This document shows, piece by piece, positions 26,636 to 35,848 of a stretch of 43,858 nt of DNA; position 1 is the stretch's first letter; each line of letters starts with the position of its first letter. The notes beneath the pieces are model-generated. The model had not been told where the DNA came from. It worked only from the letters and a program-made list of their open reading frames with translations, and made no database searches. The position numbers and the translations under genes were made by a program. Source of the DNA: Clostridiales bacterium (GTDB lineage: Bacteria > Bacillota > Clostridia > Christensenellales > DTU072); the NCBI GenBank assembly GCA_012799455.1, contig JAAZLE010000084.1, forward strand, positions 80,390 to 124,247. Direction: 5' to 3'.

Positions 26636-29600
26636 ATGATGAGAAAAAACAAACCTATATTTTTTATTATCGCGACAATTATTACCTTTTGTCTTTTATT
26701 TGTGGTCGCATGCAAACCTCCTGTAATTGACGACAATATAGATAAAAAAGGAGAAGAGGAAACAGTTATTGATGGGCTCATAGTACCAAATGGAAGATTT
26801 GCTAATGCTGGGACCGCCTCATCTAAGCGCTATGTACAGTCAACTGTTACTGGTTGGACTGCGAAGAATGGTTCGAAATCTGTGGATTCAACTGGTGTTG
26901 AAATGGGAGTTATAAACTTAGACACAGAAAAATTTGAGCAAAACAAAGGTTTCATTAGTGGTTTTAATTCATATCCAGGGATTGCTCCTTCGACGCCAAA
27001 AGAGAATGATGTATTTGCCGATACAAATGCGTTATTAATTGGTATACCCAGTTCACAAGATGCTGGGTCACTACAGTTTAGTAGCGGTGATATAACCATA
27101 CAAAAGAATGAGTATTATTTACTCAGCATTGATGTGTACACGGATCTTCAAAAAGAAGAGGGGTCTATGGAATCAGGGGCCGCTATCTGTATAACAGACG
27201 GTGCGTTTGTAGAATTTTTATCCATTGATACCAATAAAACATGGGATACTTATGAGATTTATATCAAGGGAAACAATTATGAAGATCTGAAGTTTAAAAT
27301 TCAGCTTTGGTTAGGACATGGTCCTTCTAAAATTGGTTCCAATGATAACCCATATTTAACTAACGGTATTGTGTTGTACGATAACGTAGTGCTTGAAAAA
27401 ATCGGGCAAGTAGATTACGAGGGAATAATTGCTACTGTTCCTAATCAACAGAAAATAAAGGATGAAGAAGGTAATGTAAAGACGAGTTTAGATCTTGCGT
27501 TTCCAGATCCAGCTATGACTCAATATACCCCATATGATGCGACAAGCACATATGCAGGATACACAAGCCATTATTACTCTGCAAAAAAAGGAGCATCGCC
27601 AAATTATAAATTTATTGTAGGGATGAGCGACTTATCAAAAACAGATAAAGAAGATTTTGATAACGAAAAAATAGGTTACGACGAGAGCAGTAATTCTACG
27701 TTCCCATTAGGTGTGTTTGATATGTCGAAGTTCTATACCTTTGAAGAAAATGTTCCTAAAAATGCGTATGCAGAAATATACAAAGATTTCAAGGCGCCCT
27801 TATATGAAGATTTTTACAAAAAAGACACGGATTCTACGTGGGCTTATGCTCTAGAAGGTAACAGTGATAACAATGGTAGATTGGCGGGCAGTGCATTTGA
27901 CACAAGCGCACTACTCGTTTATCACCCTAAAAACAAGATTAGCGGGGCGGGTTTTCAAAGTAAGAAAAAGTTGGCAATTGAGAAGAATACATATTACAAA
28001 CTATCTGTATGGGTTTATGTTTGGATACCAGAAATAGAAGAGCCCGTAGAGTTGAGTGAAGAAGACAAGAACGATCCTACAAAAGTGAGTAAATATGAGG
28101 AAGAACTTGCAGCTTATAACAAGTACATTGAATTTTACAATAAGGATAAAGATGTATCCGCAACGTTTAAACTTACTGGCGCAAGTATATCTAAAAACGT
28201 TAAACTCGAAGCTAAATCGACGGGTTGGGGTAAGTGGCAACAGTTAACACTTAAAGTCAAAGGGAATGAACTTTCAGCTAGACAAGTGAACATAGAGTTT
28301 TGGTATGGTGAAGGCAAGTGGGGAGAAGATACTCTCTACCCGGGAGCTTGCTTGTTTGATAATTTGACAATTGAAAAGTATACAGAAGAAACTGTTGATA
28401 ACGCTGCAGACTTTTACCAGTTATCAGTATTGCAGCAGGGAGACTATAAACATTTTGGTTTGATAGATAATGGCACCGTATCTAGTGAAGGTTTTACTGA
28501 ATTAGACGATTCTAACACGCTATGGAAACATAAAGTTGAAGATACAAGAACTAATGCCACTGACTATTCATCAGGAATTATTGGCGGGCATAGTGAATTT
28601 ATTGACGCTACGGATTCTAGTGATATAACAGGATTGGAAGGGCTGGCTGGCGGACCAAAAACAATTAAAATCATGTATAACGGAAATGAAACTCCATTAG
28701 ATGTTTTTATGATAAATCATATTAGACCAACAGCATCGAGCGCAGAATTCGTTATAACCGACGAAGCAATAACCGCAGAGCCTGAAATAGAAAAATTGTT
28801 AAAAGTGAACCCTAATAGTTTCTATAGGTTTTCTATGTGGGTCAAAACCTATGGGCTTGTAAAAGGAAAGGGAGCAAATGTTGAAATTAAGCCTAGTACA
28901 GGAGCTGCGTTAGCTAGTTTCAAAGATATATATACAGAGGATTGGTCGGAACTGGTTTTATATGTTCAAGGACGCTCCGTTGACGCGGAAAGGCTTAGCA
29001 TTTCAGTATCTCTTGGCAGCGGGGATATTTATAATCCAGATAACCATGTGCAAGGAGCATTTTTCTTAACCGCAATGGTATGGCAAAAGATAGAATACAC
29101 AGAGTATAAAAGTGCTGTGTCATCTAACTCAGATACGTCAACCCCTAGGGTAGAAAAGAGGACAATCAGTGAAAGTTCTACTAATACTGCAACTATAACC
29201 AATGGTTTTTTCCAGCAGATTGATAGTTCTAATTATGATGACAAAACCCTTTTTGACGAAGATGGAAATTTAATTGGAGTCGCCAAACCATCGAGCTGGA
29301 ATAAAAATGAAGCTAAAGCGACGTTGAGTGCTCCCGCACCGAAGTTGTCGGATAATCACGTGACTTTGAGTTGGGATCCTGTAGATAAGGCAACAAAGTA
29401 CTTTGTATTCATGAATGGCTACAAGGCGGATGATGATTCTAAAGCTGAAGATGATGTGCTGGTAGACGTTACCGCGGGGACAAGTTACACAATTACATAC
29501 AACAGCACATATTATGTGAGGGCTGTAGGGGGAGTTGAAGGACAAGAAAGGATGTTTTCCGCAAAATCTGCAACTCAAAAAGCAACAAAGGTAACTACGA

Positions 29601-31336
29601 ACACTTTACCTGTTAAATATAACGGAGAAGATAAGGACTGGTTTGATATAAAATTAGGAGTGGTTAATTATAAGCACTATACGGGCTTTGAGCAGTTAGA
29701 AAAGGATAATATGTATGGAAATCCAGAGTTAGGTGACTATAAAAGTGTAGCAAGCGATAACCTGTTGTATATTAGCAGTGATTTAGACACTTTTGTGGGT
29801 TACACAATGTCGAGCTACCACACCGCGTATAAAGGTAAGTATTACGTAGTAAGTGTTTGGGTTAAAACTATAGGCAATGCAAAGGCTTCTGTAACGTTAA
29901 AAGATCCCTCATCCGCCCTTGCACTTACAAAGTATCCGAACAGTAATTTTGATGTTAATGGAGAGCATGTTGGGTTTGTTAACATCAACACAAATAATAG
30001 ATGGGTGCAATATAGATTCTTAGTCAAGCCAGGGTTTACAGATGGGAAAATAACAATTGAATTATATTTAGGCAATAGATATGCTGAGGAGATTTCTTCA
30101 GGTGAAGGCGAGGGTAATATTAAGTATTCCCAAGGATTATCAAGGGGCACTGTACTTTTTGATGATGTAAATGTTGAAGAAATTGAATCCTTAAGCAAGT
30201 TTAATTTACAAGCTTATGGTTTTGCGGACCTCACTGATGTGGAAAAGGAAGATTATTTAGAAGAGGATAAGAGAGAAGAGCCATATATTTTAAAAGTTAA
30301 TAATGAGTACACAAATTCGTTCTACAACAACGAGTATGTGTTTAAAGTAGTAGAATTAATAACCGACAGTTTTGATAATTACACAGATGCGACTGACGAC
30401 TACAATGGTCACGTACCGGGTGCATATACACATAGAGACGCAACGGATGCAAGTGGCTATAAAGTGCCGACCGAAGATAATATTCCAGATATGCTATACG
30501 GGGTGTATAATTCTAGGAAACTCACAGATAAAGTAATCGAGTATTTAGTCGCAACGGGATTTGAAGAGGCTGAAATTACTCAATTTTTACAAGAAGGTAC
30601 AACAGGTAATGGCGCTAATTTCTTATTGATGGCGAACATGGTTGATAACGGACAACTTTATGAGTTAAAGTCGGGGTTTGATGTTGAAGCCGCAACATAC
30701 TATAAAATTACATTTAGTGCAAAAGCATTGGTTGCTGATGGCAAGGCTCCCGAGTTCCGGTTTATATATGGAAATGATACAACTAAATGGTCAACAATTA
30801 AGATATCCACTAAAACTATTAAAGAGTATGAGTTTTATGTATTTAATGAAGATGAAAAATCGCCTGTTACAAACAATAAAATATCCTTCCATTTAGGAAC
30901 AAATGATGGCATTAAGGAATCTATAGATACCAAAGATTTCTTTAAGGGGATATTAGTAGTTGATGATATTACTATTACCAAGCTGGAAGCTACGGAAGAA
31001 ACTGCTAATCAGTATGCAAGCGTAGACGCATCGCTAAAACATTCCTTTGAGGCTAAAGAGTTAGCCCCAGATGATGGCACCGGCGAAGAGCCGGAGGATT
31101 CCAAAAAGAAAGAAGTTGATCCGCAACTATGGCTGCTTGTATCCTCTGTAGTAATTGGCGCAATACTGCTTATAACTGTTATTGTTCTTCTTGTTCGTAG
31201 AGTTGGTAAGAAAATGTCAAAGAACAAAAAAGTTGTTATACAAAGTAAGCTTCCAGTAGAGGGGCCCGTAAAACAAAAAGCTGAGCCCTCAAAGAGAAGA
31301 CAAGAATCTCAAGAAATTGATAGGTTCGACGACTAA
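26636..31336 (+). CDS. Giant modular surface lipoprotein with repeated carbohydrate-binding-like domains
   Basis: The 1,566-residue protein starts with a signal peptide and lipobox FVVAC (Cys26) and ends with a membrane helix at about 1495-1520 followed by a basic cytoplasmic-type tail. Between them, about five related modules end near residues 253, 581, 823, 1183 and 1451. Each has a strand like 'YYKLSVWVK', then 'W..Y..YVKG', an 'LWLG'-type strand and a final 'G.VLFDDV.IEKI', a pattern of CBM4/9-like jelly rolls. An FN3-like domain lies at about 898-985 (LSWDPVDKATKYFVF). No catalytic domain is apparent. It probably binds glycans or the cell wall at the surface; the substrate is unknown. 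ATG 26639 is an equally possible start. Confidence 0.85.
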   Translation: MMRKNKPIFFIIATIITFCLLFVVACKPPVIDDNIDKKGEEETVIDGLIVPNGRFANAGTASSKRYVQSTVTGWTAKNGSKSVDSTGVEMGVINLDTEKFEQNKGFISGFNSYPGIAPSTPKENDVFADTNALLIGIPSSQDAGSLQFSSGDITIQKNEYYLLSIDVYTDLQKEEGSMESGAAICITDGAFVEFLSIDTNKTWDTYEIYIKGNNYEDLKFKIQLWLGHGPSKIGSNDNPYLTNGIVLYDNVVLEKIGQVDYEGIIATVPNQQKIKDEEGNVKTSLDLAFPDPAMTQYTPYDATSTYAGYTSHYYSAKKGASPNYKFIVGMSDLSKTDKEDFDNEKIGYDESSNSTFPLGVFDMSKFYTFEENVPKNAYAEIYKDFKAPLYEDFYKKDTDSTWAYALEGNSDNNGRLAGSAFDTSALLVYHPKNKISGAGFQSKKKLAIEKNTYYKLSVWVYVWIPEIEEPVELSEEDKNDPTKVSKYEEELAAYNKYIEFYNKDKDVSATFKLTGASISKNVKLEAKSTGWGKWQQLTLKVKGNELSARQVNIEFWYGEGKWGEDTLYPGACLFDNLTIEKYTEETVDNAADFYQLSVLQQGDYKHFGLIDNGTVSSEGFTELDDSNTLWKHKVEDTRTNATDYSSGIIGGHSEFIDATDSSDITGLEGLAGGPKTIKIMYNGNETPLDVFMINHIRPTASSAEFVITDEAITAEPEIEKLLKVNPNSFYRFSMWVKTYGLVKGKGANVEIKPSTGAALASFKDIYTEDWSELVLYVQGRSVDAERLSISVSLGSGDIYNPDNHVQGAFFLTAMVWQKIEYTEYKSAVSSNSDTSTPRVEKRTISESSTNTATITNGFFQQIDSSNYDDKTLFDEDGNLIGVAKPSSWNKNEAKATLSAPAPKLSDNHVTLSWDPVDKATKYFVFMNGYKADDDSKAEDDVLVDVTAGTSYTITYNSTYYVRAVGGVEGQERMFSAKSATQKATKVTTNTLPVKYNGEDKDWFDIKLGVVNYKHYTGFEQLEKDNMYGNPELGDYKSVASDNLLYISSDLDTFVGYTMSSYHTAYKGKYYVVSVWVKTIGNAKASVTLKDPSSALALTKYPNSNFDVNGEHVGFVNINTNNRWVQYRFLVKPGFTDGKITIELYLGNRYAEEISSGEGEGNIKYSQGLSRGTVLFDDVNVEEIESLSKFNLQAYGFADLTDVEKEDYLEEDKREEPYILKVNNEYTNSFYNNEYVFKVVELITDSFDNYTDATDDYNGHVPGAYTHRDATDASGYKVPTEDNIPDMLYGVYNSRKLTDKVIEYLVATGFEEAEITQFLQEGTTGNGANFLLMANMVDNGQLYELKSGFDVEAATYYKITFSAKALVADGKAPEFRFIYGNDTTKWSTIKISTKTIKEYEFYVFNEDEKSPVTNNKISFHLGTNDGIKESIDTKDFFKGILVVDDITITKLEATEETANQYASVDASLKHSFEAKELAPDDGTGEEPEDSKKKEVDPQLWLLVSSVVIGAILLITVIVLLVRRVGKKMSKNKKVVIQSKLPVEGPVKQKAEPSKRRQESQEIDRFDD

Positions 31337-31388
31337 TGAGTTTGGGTTTTTAACGAATTAGAAAAATTAGACAGATTAACTAGATATT

Positions 31389-31424
31389 TAGCACTGCTTA
31401 GAAAATAAGTAGTGCTATTTATTA
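31389..31424 (+). terminator. Terminator after the giant lipoprotein gene
   Basis: TAGCACTGCTTA (31389-31400) pairs with TAAGTAGTGCTA (31406-31417), a 12-base stem with one G-U pair and a GAAAA loop, followed by an imperfect T run (TTTATTAT). Confidence 0.75.
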
Positions 31425-31478
31425 TGCAAATATACTGAATGTAGGCATGGAATAATATGTTTTTTGAAAGTTTGACTG

Positions 31479-31507
31479 TTTACTTATTATATATTATGTA
31501 GTATAAT
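31479..31507 (+). promoter_or_regulatory. Sigma-A promoter of the rnf operon
   Basis: TTTACT (31479-31484) and a perfect TATAAT (31502-31507) are spaced by 17 bases, about 80 bases upstream of rnfC. Confidence 0.75.
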
Positions 31508-31588
31508 CTTTATGATTTTATTGAGGCGTAATATTTAGCAAACGCTGCTTAAGTATTTTAAAATAACTATCATTTACGGAGGAAATAA

Positions 31589-32887
31589 TTGATACCAACG
31601 TTTAGACATGGTGTTAAAACTAAAGGCCGCAAAGAGTATACGGAAAACATGCCTTTTGAAGAATATCCCGTAGGTGATTTTGTTTACATTCCGTTATTAC
31701 AACATATTGGGAAGCCTGCCACCCCGCTAGTAATCGTGGGTGACAAAGTGAAGTGCGGTACTAAGATAGGGGAAGCGGATGGGTTTATATCTGCTAATGT
31801 CCACAGCTCAGTATCGGGTGAGGTAACGGGCATTGTTGATTTACCATGCGCAACAGGACTGCCAACGACTCACATAGTTATAAAAAATGACTACAAGTAT
31901 GAAGAAGATTTTTTAAGCCCCATACAAAATCCGACAAAAGATGAGGTTTTGGAAAGGTGTAAGGAAGCAGGCATTGTTGGAATGGGGGGTGCAACGTTTC
32001 CTACAATAGTTAAATTAATGCCAAAGACGCCAATAAAAGCATTAATAATCAATGGATGCGAATGCGAGCCTTATATAACAGTTGATTATAGATTAATGCT
32101 AGAAAAAGCTGCAGAAGTTTTGAGCGGTATAGATTTAGTAAAGAGAGCGTTAGGTGTAAACAAAGTATATTTTGGAATCGAGTCTAATAAGCCAGAGGCT
32201 ATAATAAAACTGCGGGATATAAGCACAGATGATGAGATTGAGTTTTGCGAACTTAAAACAAAATATCCACAAGGTGGTGAAAAGCAACTTATAAGCGCAA
32301 TAACAAAAGAAAAAGTTCCAAAGGGAGGTCTTCCATCGGATTTAGGTTATGTTGTTTTTAATGTTTCTACTGTGTATGCATTATACGAAGCAGTTTATCT
32401 TGGACAGCCATTAATATACAGACACATGACAGTATCTGGGAATGGTGTTAAAAGAGCAGCAAACCTTCGTGTTAGGATAGGAGTGCAGCTTTCTGATATA
32501 GTTGAGTATTTAGGGATTGAAGAAAATGTGGTAAAAGTAGTGTTGGGTGGTCCCATGATGGGGGTGTCTTTACACAACTTTAAGTCAACAATAACGAAGG
32601 GAAGCTCATCACTGTTATTACTCGCAGAGAAGGAAATTAGAGAAATAGAACCAACCCCGTGCATTAATTGTGGTAGATGTGCAAAAGCGTGCCCTATGTT
32701 TTTAATGCCAATGGTAACAGATAGAGCAATACTTCATGGAGACATAGAAGGCGCAAATAATTCGTATGCTATGAGTTGCATCGAATGTGGTTGTTGTGCA
32801 TATGTGTGTCCAGCGAGGAGACCCCTTGTTCAGTCACAAAGGCTAGCCAAAAAACTAATAAGGAAAAACAAACTTACACCAGCGTAA
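31589..32887 (+). CDS. rnfC: Rnf electron transport complex subunit RnfC
   Basis: The 432-residue peripheral subunit carries NADH/FMN-binding and iron-sulfur domains: the N-terminal Rnf barrel (PLLQHIGKPATPLVIVGDKVKCGTKIG), the dinucleotide-binding region GIVGMGGATFPTIVK and NGCECEPYITVDYRLM, and two 4Fe-4S motifs near the C-terminus (CINCGRCAKACPM, CIECGCCAYVCPARRP). It transfers electrons to NAD+. The start is TTG, placed by GGAGG at 31578-31582; no ATG fits better. First gene of the rnfCDGEAB operon. Confidence 0.96.
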   Translation: MIPTFRHGVKTKGRKEYTENMPFEEYPVGDFVYIPLLQHIGKPATPLVIVGDKVKCGTKIGEADGFISANVHSSVSGEVTGIVDLPCATGLPTTHIVIKNDYKYEEDFLSPIQNPTKDEVLERCKEAGIVGMGGATFPTIVKLMPKTPIKALIINGCECEPYITVDYRLMLEKAAEVLSGIDLVKRALGVNKVYFGIESNKPEAIIKLRDISTDDEIEFCELKTKYPQGGEKQLISAITKEKVPKGGLPSDLGYVVFNVSTVYALYEAVYLGQPLIYRHMTVSGNGVKRAANLRVRIGVQLSDIVEYLGIEENVVKVVLGGPMMGVSLHNFKSTITKGSSSLLLLAEKEIREIEPTPCINCGRCAKACPMFLMPMVTDRAILHGDIEGANNSYAMSCIECGCCAYVCPARRPLVQSQRLAKKLIRKNKLTPA

Positions 32888-32897
32888 AGGAAGGATT

Positions 32898-33917
32898 ATG
32901 AAAACAAAGTTTTTAGTGTCATCATCACCTCATATAGGAAGCAATCTTACAACTAAAAAGATTATGCTCCATGTTATTATTGCGCTAAGTTTTCCGTTGA
33001 TAGCTGCTACAATAATATTTGGGTTATATAGTTTATTTATCGTTTTGTTAGCGGTAGGAGCTAGTGTTTTAGGAGAGACGTTATATAATTTGATTCGAAA
33101 AAGAGCTAATACCATATCTGACTTGTCTGCAATTGTTACGGGCTTGATATTGGGTATGAATTTACCGCCCACGGTACCGTTTTATGTGCCAATAATTGGT
33201 GGTCTATTTGCTATTATGGTAGTAAAAATGCTTTTTGGTGGTTTGGGTCAAAACTTTGCAAATCCAGCCGCCACAGCGCGTATATTTTTAACATTGTCTT
33301 GGCCAGTTCAAATGTCAAAATACATGAGCCCTTTGGATTACAGTGGTGGTGTAAAAGTTTTTATTTCAGGGTTTACTAAAACATATGTTACATCAGCAAC
33401 TCCACTAGCAACAATAAAGGATTCTATTGACGTTGGTGGTGTTTCGAACTTAAACTTGCTAGATATGTTCCTTGGTAAAATTGGAGGAAGTATAGGGGAG
33501 GTTTGTTCATTAGCGATTATAATTGCTGCGATATATTTGATTATAACTAAGGTGATTGACTGGAAAACACTAGTATCATATGTAATAACTTGTGCTGTTT
33601 TAGCATTAGCATTCTATAAGGATGGATATTTATATGTGTTGCCTACTATTTTAAGTGGCGGAATATTGTTTGCTGGAGTGTTTATGCTTACAGACTATAC
33701 AACGTCTCCAAGAACCGAGCTAGGAAGAGTTATTTTTGCTATATTTGCTGGTTTATTTACAATGATAATAAGGAGATTTGGAGGAATGCCAGAAGGTGCA
33801 TGTTTTTCAATACTATTAGCAAATTTATTTGTGCCATATATTGATAAGATAGTTAAACCAAAACCGTTTGGTTATGTAAAACCGAAAAAAGAGAGGAAAA
33901 AAGAAACCAATGTCTAA
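32898..33917 (+). CDS. rnfD: Rnf complex subunit RnfD
   Basis: A 339-residue membrane protein with about eight to ten helices. It contains the flavinylation motif TSATPLA, whose Thr (about residue 168) would carry covalently bound FMN, and the GGLGQNFANPAATARIFL segment. RnfD is part of the ion-pumping membrane core. It overlaps rnfG by eight bases. The TAAAGGAAGGA stretch supplies the ribosome site. Confidence 0.95.
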   Translation: MKTKFLVSSSPHIGSNLTTKKIMLHVIIALSFPLIAATIIFGLYSLFIVLLAVGASVLGETLYNLIRKRANTISDLSAIVTGLILGMNLPPTVPFYVPIIGGLFAIMVVKMLFGGLGQNFANPAATARIFLTLSWPVQMSKYMSPLDYSGGVKVFISGFTKTYVTSATPLATIKDSIDVGGVSNLNLLDMFLGKIGGSIGEVCSLAIIIAAIYLIITKVIDWKTLVSYVITCAVLALAFYKDGYLYVLPTILSGGILFAGVFMLTDYTTSPRTELGRVIFAIFAGLFTMIIRRFGGMPEGACFSILLANLFVPYIDKIVKPKPFGYVKPKKERKKETNV

Positions 33918-34569
33918 TATGTCAGAAGAAATTAAAAATATGGACATAGAAGATGTTCAGAACGATACTCCAAAAGGTCCTAAAAAAATCAAAAAAGGAC
34001 TTAACGAAAGTGCTAAAATTGTTTTAGCAATATCGATTTTAGCGTTAGTGGCAGCTCTGCTTTTGTCTATCATTAATCACTATACCAAGCAAGATGCGGA
34101 CAAGGCTATGAGGGACGTAATAGCGAAGGTGTATGATTCCCCTGTTGAAAGCTGGGTGAATTTAAGTAACTATAAACCTGTTGAGAAAACTCAGATTGAA
34201 ACGTATGGAAAAGCCGAAGATGGTGCTCATATAGTTATTTCAAAGTCGGAAAAAGGATATAATGCTGCAGGTGTTTCACTTGTTGTGGTAATTAAAGACG
34301 GTAAGATATCAAAGGTTGCAGTATTTTCCCATTCGGAAACACCTGGGCTCGGAGATAAAGCACTAAAAGAAACGTACTTTGAACAATATATTGGCATTTC
34401 TATTGATAGGTTTGTTACGGATGATGATTATATTATTACTTCACCTAGTTCTAATGATGGAATTTTTAAGCCGCAGTTTGTAAGTGGAGCAACTAGGACC
34501 TCAACTGCGGTGCAAGAAGCAATACTGGCAGCAGTGAGGGTGGTGAAGTATTATGGAGATGGAGCATAG
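33910..34569 (+). CDS. rnfG: Rnf complex subunit RnfG
   Basis: The 219-residue protein has one membrane helix at about residues 35-55 (AKIVLAISILALVAALLLSII) and an outward-facing FMN-binding domain ending in SGATRTS, where Thr195 is the expected covalent FMN site. GHSETPGLGDK-type sequence (SHSETPGLGDKAL) is also conserved in the family. Attachment of FMN needs an ApbE flavin transferase, and no apbE gene is in this window. An alternative ATG lies at 33919. Confidence 0.95.
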   Translation: MSNMSEEIKNMDIEDVQNDTPKGPKKIKKGLNESAKIVLAISILALVAALLLSIINHYTKQDADKAMRDVIAKVYDSPVESWVNLSNYKPVEKTQIETYGKAEDGAHIVISKSEKGYNAAGVSLVVVIKDGKISKVAVFSHSETPGLGDKALKETYFEQYIGISIDRFVTDDDYIITSPSSNDGIFKPQFVSGATRTSTAVQEAILAAVRVVKYYGDGA

Positions 34570-34573
34570 TACA

Positions 34574-35221
34574 ATGATGAAAAATAAAAAGCTAAAATTA
34601 AATGATTTAGTAACTCCATTTACTAACGGGATTATAAAAAATAATGCTACATTTAGACTAGTGCTTGGAACTTGTCCTACGCTTGCGGTTACAACTTTAG
34701 CGATGAATGGTATTGGGATGGGGCTTGCAGTGACTTTTGTTTTAGTGTTTTCAAATGCTATTGTATCTGCACTAAGAAACTTTATCCCGAGAAAGGTGAG
34801 AATACCTGCATATATCCTAATAATAGCTACGTTTTCGACTATAGTAGAAATGGTAACAAGGGCATTTTTGCCAGATTTATACTCTAAGTTAGGACTGTTT
34901 ATTCCTTTAATAGTTGTTAATTGTATACTTTTGGCGAGGGTAGAAAGTTTTGCATCATTGAATAGAGTTTTACCTTCTGTTATGGATGGTTTGGGAATTG
35001 GGCTAGGATTTACAATGAGCATAACACTTATGGGAATTATTAGAGAATTTATAGGAGCAGGTACTTTCTTTGGGATGCCAATAAATGCGTTAATTAATGC
35101 CGACTTACCTATGGTGATATTTATTTTGCCAGCAGGGGGATTTATGGTGTTTGGTTTTATGTTGGTGATATTTAATACCATAGTGGAAAAGATTGAGAAT
35201 TTAAGAGGCAAATCAAAATAG
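34574..35221 (+). CDS. rnfE: Rnf complex subunit RnfE
   Basis: A membrane protein of about 215 residues with six helices, homologous to RnfA; the family marks are FTNGIIKNNATFRLVLGTCPTLAVTT and the Cys in LGTCP. RnfA and RnfE form an inverted pair that holds an iron-sulfur centre in the membrane. The track starts at 34553 inside rnfG, but GGAG at 34561-34564 is better placed for ATG 34574 (MMKNKKLKLND). Confidence 0.94.
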   Translation: MMKNKKLKLNDLVTPFTNGIIKNNATFRLVLGTCPTLAVTTLAMNGIGMGLAVTFVLVFSNAIVSALRNFIPRKVRIPAYILIIATFSTIVEMVTRAFLPDLYSKLGLFIPLIVVNCILLARVESFASLNRVLPSVMDGLGIGLGFTMSITLMGIIREFIGAGTFFGMPINALINADLPMVIFILPAGGFMVFGFMLVIFNTIVEKIENLRGKSK

Positions 35222-35247
35222 TAAGAAAATATGGGAGATAGTATATA

Positions 35248-35829
35248 ATGCCATACTGGATTTATTTGGTGATAAGTGGAATTTTCGTTAATAATTTTGT
35301 GTTATCAAGATTTTTAGGTATATGTCCATTTCTGGGTGTTAGTAAAAAAACCGATACCGCGTTAGGTATGGGGCTCGCAGTTATTTTTGTTATGGGAGTG
35401 GCTAGCGTAATCACTTATGGTTTAAATCTTTTGCTTGTGATAGCTGATATAGAGTATTTGCAAACTATTGTTTTTATTCTTGTTATTGCAGCGCTAATTC
35501 AGTTAATAGAGATCGTAATTAAGAGGTTTGCCCCTGGATTATATACAGCATTAGGTGTTTATCTGCCTTTAATAACAACGAATTGTGCAGTTTTGGGCGT
35601 AGCAATTATGAATGTAACGGAGCTTGCTAAACAAACAGTGTTTTTAGCTTTTGTTAATGGAGTAGCCTCTGGTATGGGCTTTACTCTTGCAATGTTAATA
35701 ATGGCGGGAATTAGGGAGAGAATGGAGCTTTCAGATATACCTGAAAGGTTTAAAGGCTTTCCGATAACTCTTATTACTGCATCAATTATGGCAATGGCCT
35801 TCACTGCATTTGCAGGTTTAAGTTTATAG
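35248..35829 (+). CDS. rnfA: Rnf complex subunit RnfA
   Basis: The 193-residue membrane protein has six hydrophobic helices and the signatures NNFVLSRFLGICPFLGVSKK and PLITTNCAVLGVA, including the paired Cys (GICP and TNC) that bind the membrane iron-sulfur centre with RnfE. Standard length. It follows rnfE by 26 bases with a GGGAGA site. Confidence 0.96.
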   Translation: MPYWIYLVISGIFVNNFVLSRFLGICPFLGVSKKTDTALGMGLAVIFVMGVASVITYGLNLLLVIADIEYLQTIVFILVIAALIQLIEIVIKRFAPGLYTALGVYLPLITTNCAVLGVAIMNVTELAKQTVFLAFVNGVASGMGFTLAMLIMAGIRERMELSDIPERFKGFPITLITASIMAMAFTAFAGLSL

Positions 35830-35848
35830 AAATGGGAGGCGAGTATAA

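Noticed and set aside
30678-30896. 72-residue plus-strand ORF inside the giant lipoprotein gene
   Set aside because: It is in a different frame within a long, well-supported gene and has no site of its own.
34501-35211. 236-residue minus-strand ORF opposite rnfE
   Set aside because: It lies fully over the conserved rnfE and is a shadow of its codon pattern.
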